Below, one piece after another: positions 37,301 through 44,997 of a stretch of 63,097 bases of DNA. Positions within the stretch are counted from its first letter, which is position 1. Each line of letters starts with the position of its first letter. Both the position numbers and the translations under genes were made by a program. This stretch comes from Maribellus maritimus. Its GTDB lineage: Bacteria; Bacteroidota; Bacteroidia; Bacteroidales; Prolixibacteraceae. The notes beneath the pieces are model-generated. The model saw only the letters and a list, made by a program, of their open reading frames with translations, was not told the origin of the DNA and did not search any database. Location: assembly GCF_022267315.1 (NCBI RefSeq), contig NZ_JAIKLE010000038.1, positions 1 through 63,097 on the forward strand, given 5' to 3'.

Positions 37301-37411
37301 AAAGCTTTTGTGGGATGGAAATGGGAACATTTGAAAAACAAAGAATTAGTTCCGTCGGGCTTAATCGGTCCTGTACAATTAATTTCGAAGGTAAAAGTAG
37401 AAGTAAGGTAA
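34331..37411 (+). CDS. GH106-like protein (alpha-L-rhamnosidase type), lipoprotein
   Basis: A 1026-residue protein with a lipoprotein signal (FFWC). It shows the GH106 N-terminal pattern: VWYHWLNGNLTKEGITTDLE, GIGGFSVFNAAEG, and MGVMNGPGWSASGGPW. A long barrel region follows (SYEAGHQNWTKGFENNF, WLHGYANSPFRQEPG), and a C-terminal beta-sandwich ends the protein (GEVNVAAEVFVNGKSVGVLW). ATG 34331 gives the normal signal peptide; upstream in-frame codons do not. GH106 enzymes remove alpha-L-rhamnose, implying rhamnose or a similar 6-deoxy sugar in the target glycan. Large GH106-like proteins also have uncharacterised specificities. Confidence 0.8.
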   Translation: MKTFKTKIIKQIPFMLVLLAFFWCTHTPSPDADVNNLITENCEWSEVYFKETPHSAKTQVWYHWLNGNLTKEGITTDLESMKASGIGGFSVFNAAEGTPPGSVIYYSDEWWKMFIHTKKEAKRLGLEMGVMNGPGWSASGGPWNTPENAMQEVVWTEKQLKGPLKFDEKLSIPKPALGLERDMKRDTIVNLRYYMPRDYVRGYYHDIALLAFPTPKGEIAGKPYRIDGWWEKAGYSKMARYIKDKRQAPPEDVVKMNDMIDLTDNLDEDGNLQWDVPEGDWTILRVGYQPTGRSNHPAPKGGKGLEVDKMSAAAVDFHWKESVKRMLVAGKEGEKSSIASVTIDSYEAGHQNWTKGFENNFNKMRGYDIRKYLPAITGRVVESTDFTEKFLWDFRKTVSDMIIKNYYKRFQTLAHDNGVRFVAEGYGNFGNTNDFASGKYIDIPASEFWANSSSNLGGIAKLSSSSAHTYGRKIVGAEAFTGSPGKIFETNPRDIKAQGDWFYCKGINQFWLHGYANSPFRQEPGLLLGSYGSLFNRHNTWWKYAKPWFDYMARCQYMLQAGNPKSDVLYYVGEDAPVDPELREDLHPSVPYGYDYDFCNRDILEAVKVKDGKLVLPNGLEYVILVVMNSDHARPEVLKTLEKLINEGAVVVANKPTCVPGLNNADSALAELQILTSRIWGKSDGEIKYKNSYGKGTVYASANILDACADCNLLPDFDFTLDDARQYEGALFPGNGVEFIHRSTAQTDMYFVSNQHNRAKTIKAKFRVADKLPELWDAETGEIIIAPEYQKLVDGRMEVTLRMKEAGSVFVVFRQAIKEESANNFTPAKKVGEYMLTTPWNVSFDGSGAPEPLILRELVDLAKYDEANVKYFSGTITYENKINIDELNQGEKMILDLGEVNVAAEVFVNGKSVGVLWKRPFVIDITGALKTGENALKINVANLWVNRVIGDQELPEDCEWTTNTGSTAKGMGLAKIPDWVIEGKESPTGRKAFVGWKWEHLKNKELVPSGLIGPVQLISKVKVEVR

Positions 37412-37585
37412 TAATAGTATAGTAAAGAGATATAATCGGTTTAATACGTATGAAAAGTCAATTTTTTATCATCCTATTGTGGATTTTAAGATATTTTGAT
37501 TTTGAAATGTTGCCAATACCTGAATCAGGTACTAAAAAAAGGGAGACTTTATTTATTCATTTTTTACCAATAAAAACAAACAACA

Positions 37586-38362
37586 ATGAGAACACTTTTT
37601 TTAATAAGCATATTTTGTATAGGAATAGTTCAGTTTGCATGTTCGCAGGACAATAATTTGCCCGAAACAAAAGAACGGGAGTTAGTTTGGAAAGACGAGT
37701 TTAACTACGCAAACAGAGAAGAATTATTAAAGGTGTGGGAATCTCAGAATGGTCCAAGCGGACATATATTGTGCAGCCGTTGGCCGGAAAATATTGAAGT
37801 TGGAAGTGGAACAGTACGACTGGTAAATCGCAAAGAATCGCGAGGTGGACAAGATTGGACTTCTGCCAGTATGTGGACAAGAAAAGATTTCCGCTACGGT
37901 TATTTTGAGTGTCGTTACCGCTACGCTTCAGAGACCGGAACAAATAATTCATTCTGGCTGATGACAAGGTCTTCAGCTTCTGAACCGTCAACAGGGAAAC
38001 GATTTGAAATTGACATAAATGAAGGTCACTATCCCAATGAAGTGAATACAAACATTCATAACTGGTCCGATATAACGGTCAACACAGATGGGAAAAAAAC
38101 ACATCCCTCTTTTCACAAAACGTTTCAGTTTGATCAAACAGATTTTTCGAAAGACTTCCACACATTTGGTCTGGAATGGAATGAGCAGGAATTAATTTAC
38201 TATTTGGACGGAAAGGAAATCCGTAGAGCGAAAAATGAATTTTGTCATTCTCCTGCTCCTGTTCTGTTAAGTCTGGCCATTATAACATGGGCGGGAGAAG
38301 TAAGCGATGAAATAGATGGAACTTACATGGAGATTGATTATGTTAAAATATTTAATAAATAG
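37586..38362 (+). CDS. GH16-family endo-glycanase lipoprotein
   Basis: A 258-residue single-domain GH16 (lipobox FAC, Cys19). The active-site strand reads EIDINE with Glu141 (nucleophile), Asp143 and Glu146 (acid/base). This is the EXDXXE beta-bulge form used by agarases, porphyranases, kappa-carrageenases and laminarinases. Other landmarks are LVWKDEFNY, FRYGYFECRYR, FHTFGLEWNEQELIYYLDGKEI and YVKIFNK. It is the only clear endo-acting enzyme in the locus and so the best clue that the backbone is a beta-linked, probably galactan-type, polysaccharide. Confidence 0.9.
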   Translation: MRTLFLISIFCIGIVQFACSQDNNLPETKERELVWKDEFNYANREELLKVWESQNGPSGHILCSRWPENIEVGSGTVRLVNRKESRGGQDWTSASMWTRKDFRYGYFECRYRYASETGTNNSFWLMTRSSASEPSTGKRFEIDINEGHYPNEVNTNIHNWSDITVNTDGKKTHPSFHKTFQFDQTDFSKDFHTFGLEWNEQELIYYLDGKEIRRAKNEFCHSPAPVLLSLAIITWAGEVSDEIDGTYMEIDYVKIFNK

Positions 38363-38506
38363 GTTTGAAACATATTACCGACTGTAAATATAAAACGGGC
38401 GTAAATCCGTAATAACCCGAAGGTGCCATTGGAGTAATGTTGAAAATGGCACTAAAAGTAAGAAGATTACATAGAAATAGACTGAGACCAATAATACCCG
38501 ATAACT

Positions 38507-39976
38507 ATGATAACATTTCTAATTTGCATTTTTATATTAATTGTGGGCTACTTCCTGTACGGAACTTATGTGGAAAAAAAATTTGGTGCGGATAAAAACC
38601 GAGAGACACCGGCTATCGCTAAACAGGATGGTGTTGATTTTGTTCCGCTTAAAACCGGAAAGATATTTCTTATCCAGTTCTTAAATATTGCTGGCTTAGG
38701 CCCAATTTTTGGAGCTATTGCTGGTGCTTTGTGGGGCCCGATTGCATTTGTGTGGATTGTATTTGGGTGTATTTTTGCAGGAGCTGTGCACGATTATTTC
38801 TCCGGGATGTTATCAATCAGACATGATGGAGAAAGTGTCCCTGAAATCGTTGGCAAATACCTGGGGAACGGGGTAAGGCAGTTTATGAGAATTTTTGCAG
38901 TTGTTTTGTTGATCCTTGTCGGGGTAGTTTTTGTAAAAGGTCCTGCAACCATCATGTACGAACTAACTGGGATTAACGTAGCCATTTTAATTGCTGCAAT
39001 TTTCATTTATTATATTTTGGCCACTATGATTCCAATTGATAAGTTAATCGGGAAAGTATATCCGTTATTTGGGATTTCATTGTTAATCATGGCTATTGGA
39101 TTGTTTATATCCCTGCTTTTGGGGGATTATAGGATACCAGAGTTAAACGCTCAGAACTTTGCAAATTTACACGCTTCACCAGATGACTTCCCTGCTTTTC
39201 CGCTGTTGTTCATAACCATTGCCTGTGGGGCTATATCAGGTTTTCATTCTACTCAGTCGCCTTTAATGGCAAGATGTGTCACCAATGAGTTGCTTGGGAA
39301 GAAAATATTTTTTGGAGCTATGATTACAGAAGGGATAGTCGCCTTAATATGGGCAGCTGTAGCAATGGCATTTTTTGGCGGAGTTAGTGAATTGGGTAAA
39401 ACGATGGCAGAAGAGGGACACAATGCAGCATGGGCCGTAAATATTATCTGTAATACAATGCTGGGCAGGATTGGTGGTATTCTTGCCATATTTGGTGTAG
39501 TGGCGGCCCCAATTACTTCCGGCGATACCGCTTTCAGAAGTGCAAGGCTAACCATAGCTGACTCGTTTAAAATAAATCAGCAAAAATTAATTAAGCGTTT
39601 GATAATTACCATTCCGGTTTTTACAATTGCGCTGGCTCTCACACGGGTTAATTTTGCAGTTATATGGCGTTATTTTGGATGGTCAAATCAGGTGTTGGCA
39701 ACGATTGTTTTATGGGCAGCAGTTGTATACATGCTTAAAAATGGTAAAACCTTTTGGTTCGTTCTGATTCCTGCAACTTTTATGACAGCAGTTGTAATAA
39801 CCTATATTTTAATTGCACCGGAAGGTTTTCAACTTTCTTACGTGATTTCTTATACTATTGGAATAATTGTCGCCTTGACATTATGCGGGTGGTTGCTGCT
39901 AATAAACTTTAAAGTTTTAGACTGGCCTAAATATCAACTCAAACAAGTGTTGAGCGATACAAATACAAAACTCTAA
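38507..39976 (+). CDS. CstA-like carbon-starvation membrane transporter (short form)
   Basis: A 489-residue inner-membrane protein with about 13 hydrophobic segments and CstA family motifs: FLNIAGLGPIFGAIAGALWGP, VHDYFSGMLSIRHDGESVPEIVG, GFHSTQSPLMARC and PITSGDTAFRSARL. E. coli CstA is about 700 residues, so this is the compact form. CstA proteins import pyruvate or peptides. Inside a PUL it may carry a small product such as pyruvate (a natural substituent of some algal galactans) or exchange metabolic acids; that link is speculative. Confidence 0.85.
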   Translation: MITFLICIFILIVGYFLYGTYVEKKFGADKNRETPAIAKQDGVDFVPLKTGKIFLIQFLNIAGLGPIFGAIAGALWGPIAFVWIVFGCIFAGAVHDYFSGMLSIRHDGESVPEIVGKYLGNGVRQFMRIFAVVLLILVGVVFVKGPATIMYELTGINVAILIAAIFIYYILATMIPIDKLIGKVYPLFGISLLIMAIGLFISLLLGDYRIPELNAQNFANLHASPDDFPAFPLLFITIACGAISGFHSTQSPLMARCVTNELLGKKIFFGAMITEGIVALIWAAVAMAFFGGVSELGKTMAEEGHNAAWAVNIICNTMLGRIGGILAIFGVVAAPITSGDTAFRSARLTIADSFKINQQKLIKRLIITIPVFTIALALTRVNFAVIWRYFGWSNQVLATIVLWAAVVYMLKNGKTFWFVLIPATFMTAVVITYILIAPEGFQLSYVISYTIGIIVALTLCGWLLLINFKVLDWPKYQLKQVLSDTNTKL

Positions 39977-40021
39977 ATTATAATTACTTAACCAATCTGT
40001 TAACTAAAAAACAAATCGAAA

Positions 40022-41449
40022 ATGAATAGATACATTGTGTTGATTTTATTCTCAATCTTATTTTCTTGCCAGAAAGAAAAGCGAGCTAATATTCTTTTTT
40101 TTATTACAGATGATGAAAGTTGGATAGAGCGAAGTGCCTATGGCTTTGGAAAGATACCAACACCGTACTTTGATCAGGTAGCAGAAGAGGGTATTTTATT
40201 TACCAATGCCTTTACCTCTGCACCATCATGTGCCCCGTCAAGGGCAAGTGTACTTACTGGTCGCAACTTCTGGGAGCTGGAACAAGGGGCTTTTATTCAG
40301 GCTTTCTTGCCAAAGAAATTTCCTGTTTTTACAGATATATTAGCGAAAAATGGATATTATATCGGAAACACCCAAAAAACCTGGGGCCCCGGTGTACATA
40401 TTGAGAATGGACATTCAGAAGTGTCTGGAGTCCCGTTTAATGAGGCAAAAATTGATAATAAAATTGAAGGTATTGTAGATAACGATTATGCAGCCAATTT
40501 TGACTTGTTTCTAAAAGCGAGGAAAATGGACCAGCCATTTTTCTTTTGGGCAGGTCTTTCGGAGCCTCATCTTCCTAATGGCAGTGAAAATTATAAGCGG
40601 TTGGAGGAGGAATTTGGGATTACCCTCGATCAAATTCAACTTTTCCCTGGTGTTGAGGACACAAGAGAGAACCGACAAGATAGAGCAAACTATATTTATG
40701 AAATATGTTACGCCGATATGCAACTCGGAAGGATGCTGGAAAGCCTGAAAGCCATTGGCGAATTAGATAACACTTTAGTTGTTGTGACTTCTGACAATGG
40801 TACACCAATATTAAGAGGGGAAAAACAAGTGGGTAAAGCAAGTGGCTATGATCTGGGTGTGCATGAACCACTCGCAATTATGTGGCCGTCACGTGTGAAA
40901 GCTGGGAGGAAAGTAAGTGATTTTGTTTGTTTTACTGATTTTGCGCCAACTTTTCTTGAGGTTGCGGAAATAAAACCACCCGCAGATATGAGCGGCTCAA
41001 GTCTGCTGCGGATCCTGGAATCGAAAAAGTCGGGGCGTATTGAAGCAGATCGGAATTCAGTTGTAACAGGTCTGGAGTGGCATGGCGAATTTGATCCCGA
41101 TAGCAGGTCATCAAGAAGTATCCGCGATGATCGGTTTGCTTATATTGTATCTTATAACAACGTGGATGAAAATGGATTACCTCTTACAAATATAGAATCC
41201 ATTAAACCGGCAAAAGTTGAATTTTATGATCTTATAAATGATCCCTGGCAATTGAATGATCTGTCGAAAGATCCTGCCTTTGCTGATGATATGCAAAGGC
41301 TCGCCAATGAATTTCGCCAATATGGTATGTTGACCAAAGACCCTCGCGTAACGGGCGAAATGGATATTTTTACAGATACACGACAATATGTACAAAAACG
41401 AAAACGGATTGGCTACGGAAAAACGTTGATGCTTCCTTTTTCGAAATAG
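40022..41449 (+). CDS. Sulfatase 2 (S1 family) lipoprotein
   Basis: A 475-residue sulfatase with a lipoprotein signal (Cys16, LFSC). Motifs are RANILFFITDDESW (metal site), CAPSRASVLTG with Cys70 as formylglycine precursor, and LVVVTSDNGTPILRG. It lacks the usual LGKWHLG; NTQKTWGPGVH takes its place, so it belongs to a different S1 subfamily from sulfatase 1. Its lipidation suggests a periplasmic face or surface location. Confidence 0.93.
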   Translation: MNRYIVLILFSILFSCQKEKRANILFFITDDESWIERSAYGFGKIPTPYFDQVAEEGILFTNAFTSAPSCAPSRASVLTGRNFWELEQGAFIQAFLPKKFPVFTDILAKNGYYIGNTQKTWGPGVHIENGHSEVSGVPFNEAKIDNKIEGIVDNDYAANFDLFLKARKMDQPFFFWAGLSEPHLPNGSENYKRLEEEFGITLDQIQLFPGVEDTRENRQDRANYIYEICYADMQLGRMLESLKAIGELDNTLVVVTSDNGTPILRGEKQVGKASGYDLGVHEPLAIMWPSRVKAGRKVSDFVCFTDFAPTFLEVAEIKPPADMSGSSLLRILESKKSGRIEADRNSVVTGLEWHGEFDPDSRSSRSIRDDRFAYIVSYNNVDENGLPLTNIESIKPAKVEFYDLINDPWQLNDLSKDPAFADDMQRLANEFRQYGMLTKDPRVTGEMDIFTDTRQYVQKRKRIGYGKTLMLPFSK

Positions 41450-41501
41450 TAAGTGGTTGGAAATAAGAAAACGAAAGAAACGACATTATTGTATTGATTA
41501 G

Positions 41502-41732
41502 ATCAGTAGTAAAAGAAGTGAAGTATATGTGGTTACAATAAATGGTCAAGTGGTTTTTTTTGCTCATGAAAGATGTTTTGGTAATATAATTTTTAAAACA
41601 GCAATCTGTGAAATAGCAGAACAAGCTAAGCGAACTGATAGATTGTTTTCGAAATATAGGATTAGCCCCGACGGTAAATATATAAAAGGTGAAGTTGAAG
41701 GAGATGTATTGAACTTTGAAATTTTAAAATAA
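41502..41732 (+). CDS. Short frame of uncertain status, possible gene fragment
   Basis: Between sulfatase 2 and the nucleoside-hydrolase-like gene a frame of about 76 codons ends at 41732 (SEVYVVTINGQVVFF ... KTAICEIAEQAKRTDRLFSKY ... KGEVEGDVLNFEILK). The only initiation codon is a GTG at 41529, with no clear ribosome binding site. It reads like the C-terminal end of a larger protein and could be a remnant. No family is recognised. Confidence 0.3.
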   Translation: MSSKRSEVYVVTINGQVVFFAHERCFGNIIFKTAICEIAEQAKRTDRLFSKYRISPDGKYIKGEVEGDVLNFEILK

Positions 41733-41744
41733 AGAAAATCAAAA

Positions 41745-42851
41745 ATGATGAAAAGACTAATATTGTTAATTTTTTTTGCAGGTATTCTTTTATACATCAG
41801 TTTGGCGAAAAAAAATGTCTGGCACCCTATTGAAAAGGTTTCAGTCATCTTTGATACAGACATGGGACCAGATTATGATGATGTGGGGGCTTTGGCAGCC
41901 TTGAATGCTTTTGCTGATAATGGAGAAGTCGAAATATTGGCATGCGGAAGCTCCAACCAATATGAGAAATCAGTTCCATTGATTGACATAATCAATACAT
42001 ATTACGGACGACCGAATATACCAATTGGATCAGTAAAAGGCAGGGCCGGAGCCTTTGGCCCATGGCATAAAGTCAGAAAGTGGACAGAAGAATTACCATT
42101 ACATTATCAGCATACTATTTCTGCAACTTCAAAGGCACCTGATGCAGTTTCAGTTTATCGAAAGGTATTAAGTAACCAGCCTGATAGTAGTGTGACAATT
42201 GTTACTGTCGGGTTTTTAACAAATTTGAACATTTTATTAAAATCTACGCCGGATCAAATAAGTCCGCTGACGGGAGTGGAATTAGTGCAGAAAAAAGTTA
42301 AACAATTGGTATCTATGGCCGGCGATTTCAAGGAAGGGAAAGACGCATGTAATATATTACTGGATGTTCAGAGTGGAAAATATGTTTTTGAAAACTGGCC
42401 AACCAAAATCATTATTAGCGGGGGAGAGATAGGACGTTCTATTCGGACAGGTGATCGTTTGGTGAAAACGAAAACAAAAAATAATCCGGTGAAAGATGCA
42501 TACGAGATAGCATTTATTGAAGACAGATTGGATACAGTTTCTAACTATAAATACAGAAAAGGAGGGAGATCCAGTTACGACCAAACAGCAGTTTTGGTTG
42601 CGGTAAGAGGTGTGCGGAACTATTTTGACCTGGAAAGAGGTACAATGGTTGTTAAAGATCGTGCGGTAATTGACTGGATACCCAACGAAAATGGAAATCA
42701 TTACAGGTTAATCGACAAGATGCCCAAAAGGGATCTGGCTGTAATCATTGAAGATTTAATGATACAAAAGCCTGCAAAATTGAAATATTCAGGCGATCCT
42801 CCTACCAACAGAAAACCAATGTTATTACAAAAAGAAAAGCATCCGAATTAG
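41745..42851 (+). CDS. Nucleoside-hydrolase-like (IUNH) protein, exported
   Basis: A 368-residue protein with an N-terminal hydrophobic signal or anchor (MMKRLILLIFFAGILLYISL). The calcium-binding signature DTDMGPDYDD is at 37-46, followed by VGALAALNAF. Later parts match less well, with IIISGGEIG where the family's GxExN-type region is expected. IUNH enzymes cleave N-ribosides, which is unexpected within a sulfated-glycan locus. It may hydrolyse an unusual pentoside, or salvage nucleosides. An export signal argues for action in the periplasm. Confidence 0.75.
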   Translation: MMKRLILLIFFAGILLYISLAKKNVWHPIEKVSVIFDTDMGPDYDDVGALAALNAFADNGEVEILACGSSNQYEKSVPLIDIINTYYGRPNIPIGSVKGRAGAFGPWHKVRKWTEELPLHYQHTISATSKAPDAVSVYRKVLSNQPDSSVTIVTVGFLTNLNILLKSTPDQISPLTGVELVQKKVKQLVSMAGDFKEGKDACNILLDVQSGKYVFENWPTKIIISGGEIGRSIRTGDRLVKTKTKNNPVKDAYEIAFIEDRLDTVSNYKYRKGGRSSYDQTAVLVAVRGVRNYFDLERGTMVVKDRAVIDWIPNENGNHYRLIDKMPKRDLAVIIEDLMIQKPAKLKYSGDPPTNRKPMLLQKEKHPN

Positions 42852-43031
42852 AGAACTCTTCATTTTCTGATAGTATTTGGATGTTCCTTTCCGATTTGTT
42901 TATACAAAGCGTAAAGTATTTATTGAAGAATGATCTGTATAGCTTTTGGTGTGGGGGTGTATCTCATAATTGAGTTTGACTCACAGGCCTTGAATGATTA
43001 AAACAGAAATAAATTTAAAGAAATGACATAA

Positions 43032-44966
43032 ATGAAAAATCTAATTTTACTACTGGTTACCCTCCTGTTTATTGCAGGATGTACTTCTAATAAAACAGAA
43101 TTTAATATTTCTAACAATGGCGTCGAAGCCCAGGTTTTACAATTAAAAAATCATCAAATATCATACACCGTAAAAAAAGATGGGCATGTAATTATAGATA
43201 CCTCTTTGATAGGAATTATAGTAAATGAGAAAAGTTTAGGGTCTAATTCAAAAATAAAGCTTTCTGATCGTTTCAGTGAAGAATTTGACTATTCAATGTT
43301 TGGTGGAAAGAATACTGCTAACCACAAGGCGAATATCTCAAAATTTGAAATAAAGGAAAAAGATGGTTTTACCTGGTTTCTTGAATTTCTGGTTTCTGTA
43401 GAGGGAGTAGCTTACAGGTACATAGTTCCAGGTACCGGCACTCAGGATGTTAAAGGAGAATTAAGTTCATTCCGGTTCCCAAACAATACAAAAGTGTGGT
43501 ATTTCGAACGCAACAACGATTGGAAATTAAAATCTCATGCTGGAGAATGGCTCTGCTCAGATATTTCAAAAATGCCAACTGTTTCAAAAATGGGACCGGT
43601 TCAGGGGCTGACAATAACCTGCGAGATGCCGGCCGGTGGTTATGCTTTAGTGGCTGAAGCTGCCTTATATAATTACAGCGGAATGCGCTTGGAGGCTATT
43701 GGTGACAATACATTCAAAGCAAATTTTACAGAAGATGAAAAAGGGTTTGAAATTGAAGGAGATATTTTAACTCCCTGGCGTTGTATTCTTTTAGCTGATG
43801 ATTTAAATAGCCTTGTCAATAATACCCTTGTTCCATCGCTAAACCCAAAACCGGATGAAAGATTGTTTGCTGATATGAGTTGGATTAAACCTGGAAAAGC
43901 AGCCTGGTATTGGTGGTCGGGAAAGTTCTCAACTTTTGAAGCAGAAAAGCGTACTGTTGATAATGCTGAAAAACTTGGATTTGAATACACAATGGTTGAC
44001 GAAGGTTGGGAAAGGTGGAGTAACAAATGGGAGACAGTTACAGAGTTGTGTAATTATGCAAAAAATAAAAATGTAGGCATTTTTTTATGGAAACATTCCG
44101 ATCAGCTCAATTTTCCTGAAAACGGGTATGCCTTGATGGCTGGATTTCTGGATAGTTTAAAACAAACCGGTGCTGTCGGCGTAAAAGTAGATTTTATGAA
44201 TGGCGAGACTAAATCACTCATCAACTTTGATGAAGCACTTTTAAAGCTGGCTGCAGAACGAAAGTTGATGGTTAATTTTCACGGTTGCCAGCAAAGTTCA
44301 GGCGAGTACCGAACATATCCGAACGAAGTTTCACGTGAAGGAATTCGGGGAGTTGAACTAAATAATATGAAAGAAGGACCACTTTCTGCGAGTCACAATG
44401 CAGCTTTGCCTTTTACTCGCTACGTTACAGGACATGCAGATTATACGCCACTTGCTTTTACTGCTCCCGGAGAAACTACCTGGGCGCATCAGCTGGCTAC
44501 ACTGGTTTGCTATTATTCTCCTTTTCAATGTATCGCCGAAAATCCCGAATATTTGTTGAAGACACAAAAAATTCAACCTGCCATTAATTTTATTAACGAG
44601 GTGCCATCGGTTTGGGATGAAACTTTTGTTCTTCCACAAAGTAAAATAGGTGAATTGGCAATTCTTGCACGCAGAAAAGGGAATGACTGGTACTTGGGAG
44701 TTTTAAGTGCCGGAGAGAAAAAACAATTGCAGGTGAATTGTAATTTTCTAAAGGAAGGAAATTATTCTGCTGAAATATTTTCGGATGATATTTTAGCAGA
44801 ACCCGTCCCTTTGGAAGGACTAAACCCAAGGGCTAATTTAACAAAGCGTAATACAGCCATTCCATTCAAAAAAGAAGCAATTATTTGTGATAAGAATAAT
44901 AAATTAATGTTGAATTTAGCCGCGAATGGAGGTGCTGTAATTTGGTTTAAAGCAAGGGAGAAATAA
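43032..44966 (+). CDS. GH97-family alpha-glycosidase lipoprotein
   Basis: A 644-residue enzyme (lipoprotein signal, LLFIAGC). The N-terminal beta-supersandwich contains VWYFERNNDWKL. The barrel has AAWYWWSGKFSTFEAEKRTVD, YTMVDEGWERWSNKW and GVKVDFMNGE. Asp387 in KVDF is at the position of the nucleophile of retaining GH97 (alpha-galactosidase type), rather than the Glu pattern of inverting SusB-like enzymes. FHGCQQSSGEYRTYPNEVSREGIRG holds other active-site residues. An alpha-galactosidase role fits a galactan target but is inferred. Confidence 0.9.
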   Translation: MKNLILLLVTLLFIAGCTSNKTEFNISNNGVEAQVLQLKNHQISYTVKKDGHVIIDTSLIGIIVNEKSLGSNSKIKLSDRFSEEFDYSMFGGKNTANHKANISKFEIKEKDGFTWFLEFLVSVEGVAYRYIVPGTGTQDVKGELSSFRFPNNTKVWYFERNNDWKLKSHAGEWLCSDISKMPTVSKMGPVQGLTITCEMPAGGYALVAEAALYNYSGMRLEAIGDNTFKANFTEDEKGFEIEGDILTPWRCILLADDLNSLVNNTLVPSLNPKPDERLFADMSWIKPGKAAWYWWSGKFSTFEAEKRTVDNAEKLGFEYTMVDEGWERWSNKWETVTELCNYAKNKNVGIFLWKHSDQLNFPENGYALMAGFLDSLKQTGAVGVKVDFMNGETKSLINFDEALLKLAAERKLMVNFHGCQQSSGEYRTYPNEVSREGIRGVELNNMKEGPLSASHNAALPFTRYVTGHADYTPLAFTAPGETTWAHQLATLVCYYSPFQCIAENPEYLLKTQKIQPAINFINEVPSVWDETFVLPQSKIGELAILARRKGNDWYLGVLSAGEKKQLQVNCNFLKEGNYSAEIFSDDILAEPVPLEGLNPRANLTKRNTAIPFKKEAIICDKNNKLMLNLAANGGAVIWFKAREK

Positions 44967-44997
44967 TCAGTTTTAAATCCGATAGCCGGTATATATT

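Noticed and set aside
37450..37656. Short plus-strand frame just before the GH16 gene
   Set aside because: It overlaps the GH16 start in another frame, lacks a ribosome binding site and reads as low-complexity AT-rich sequence.
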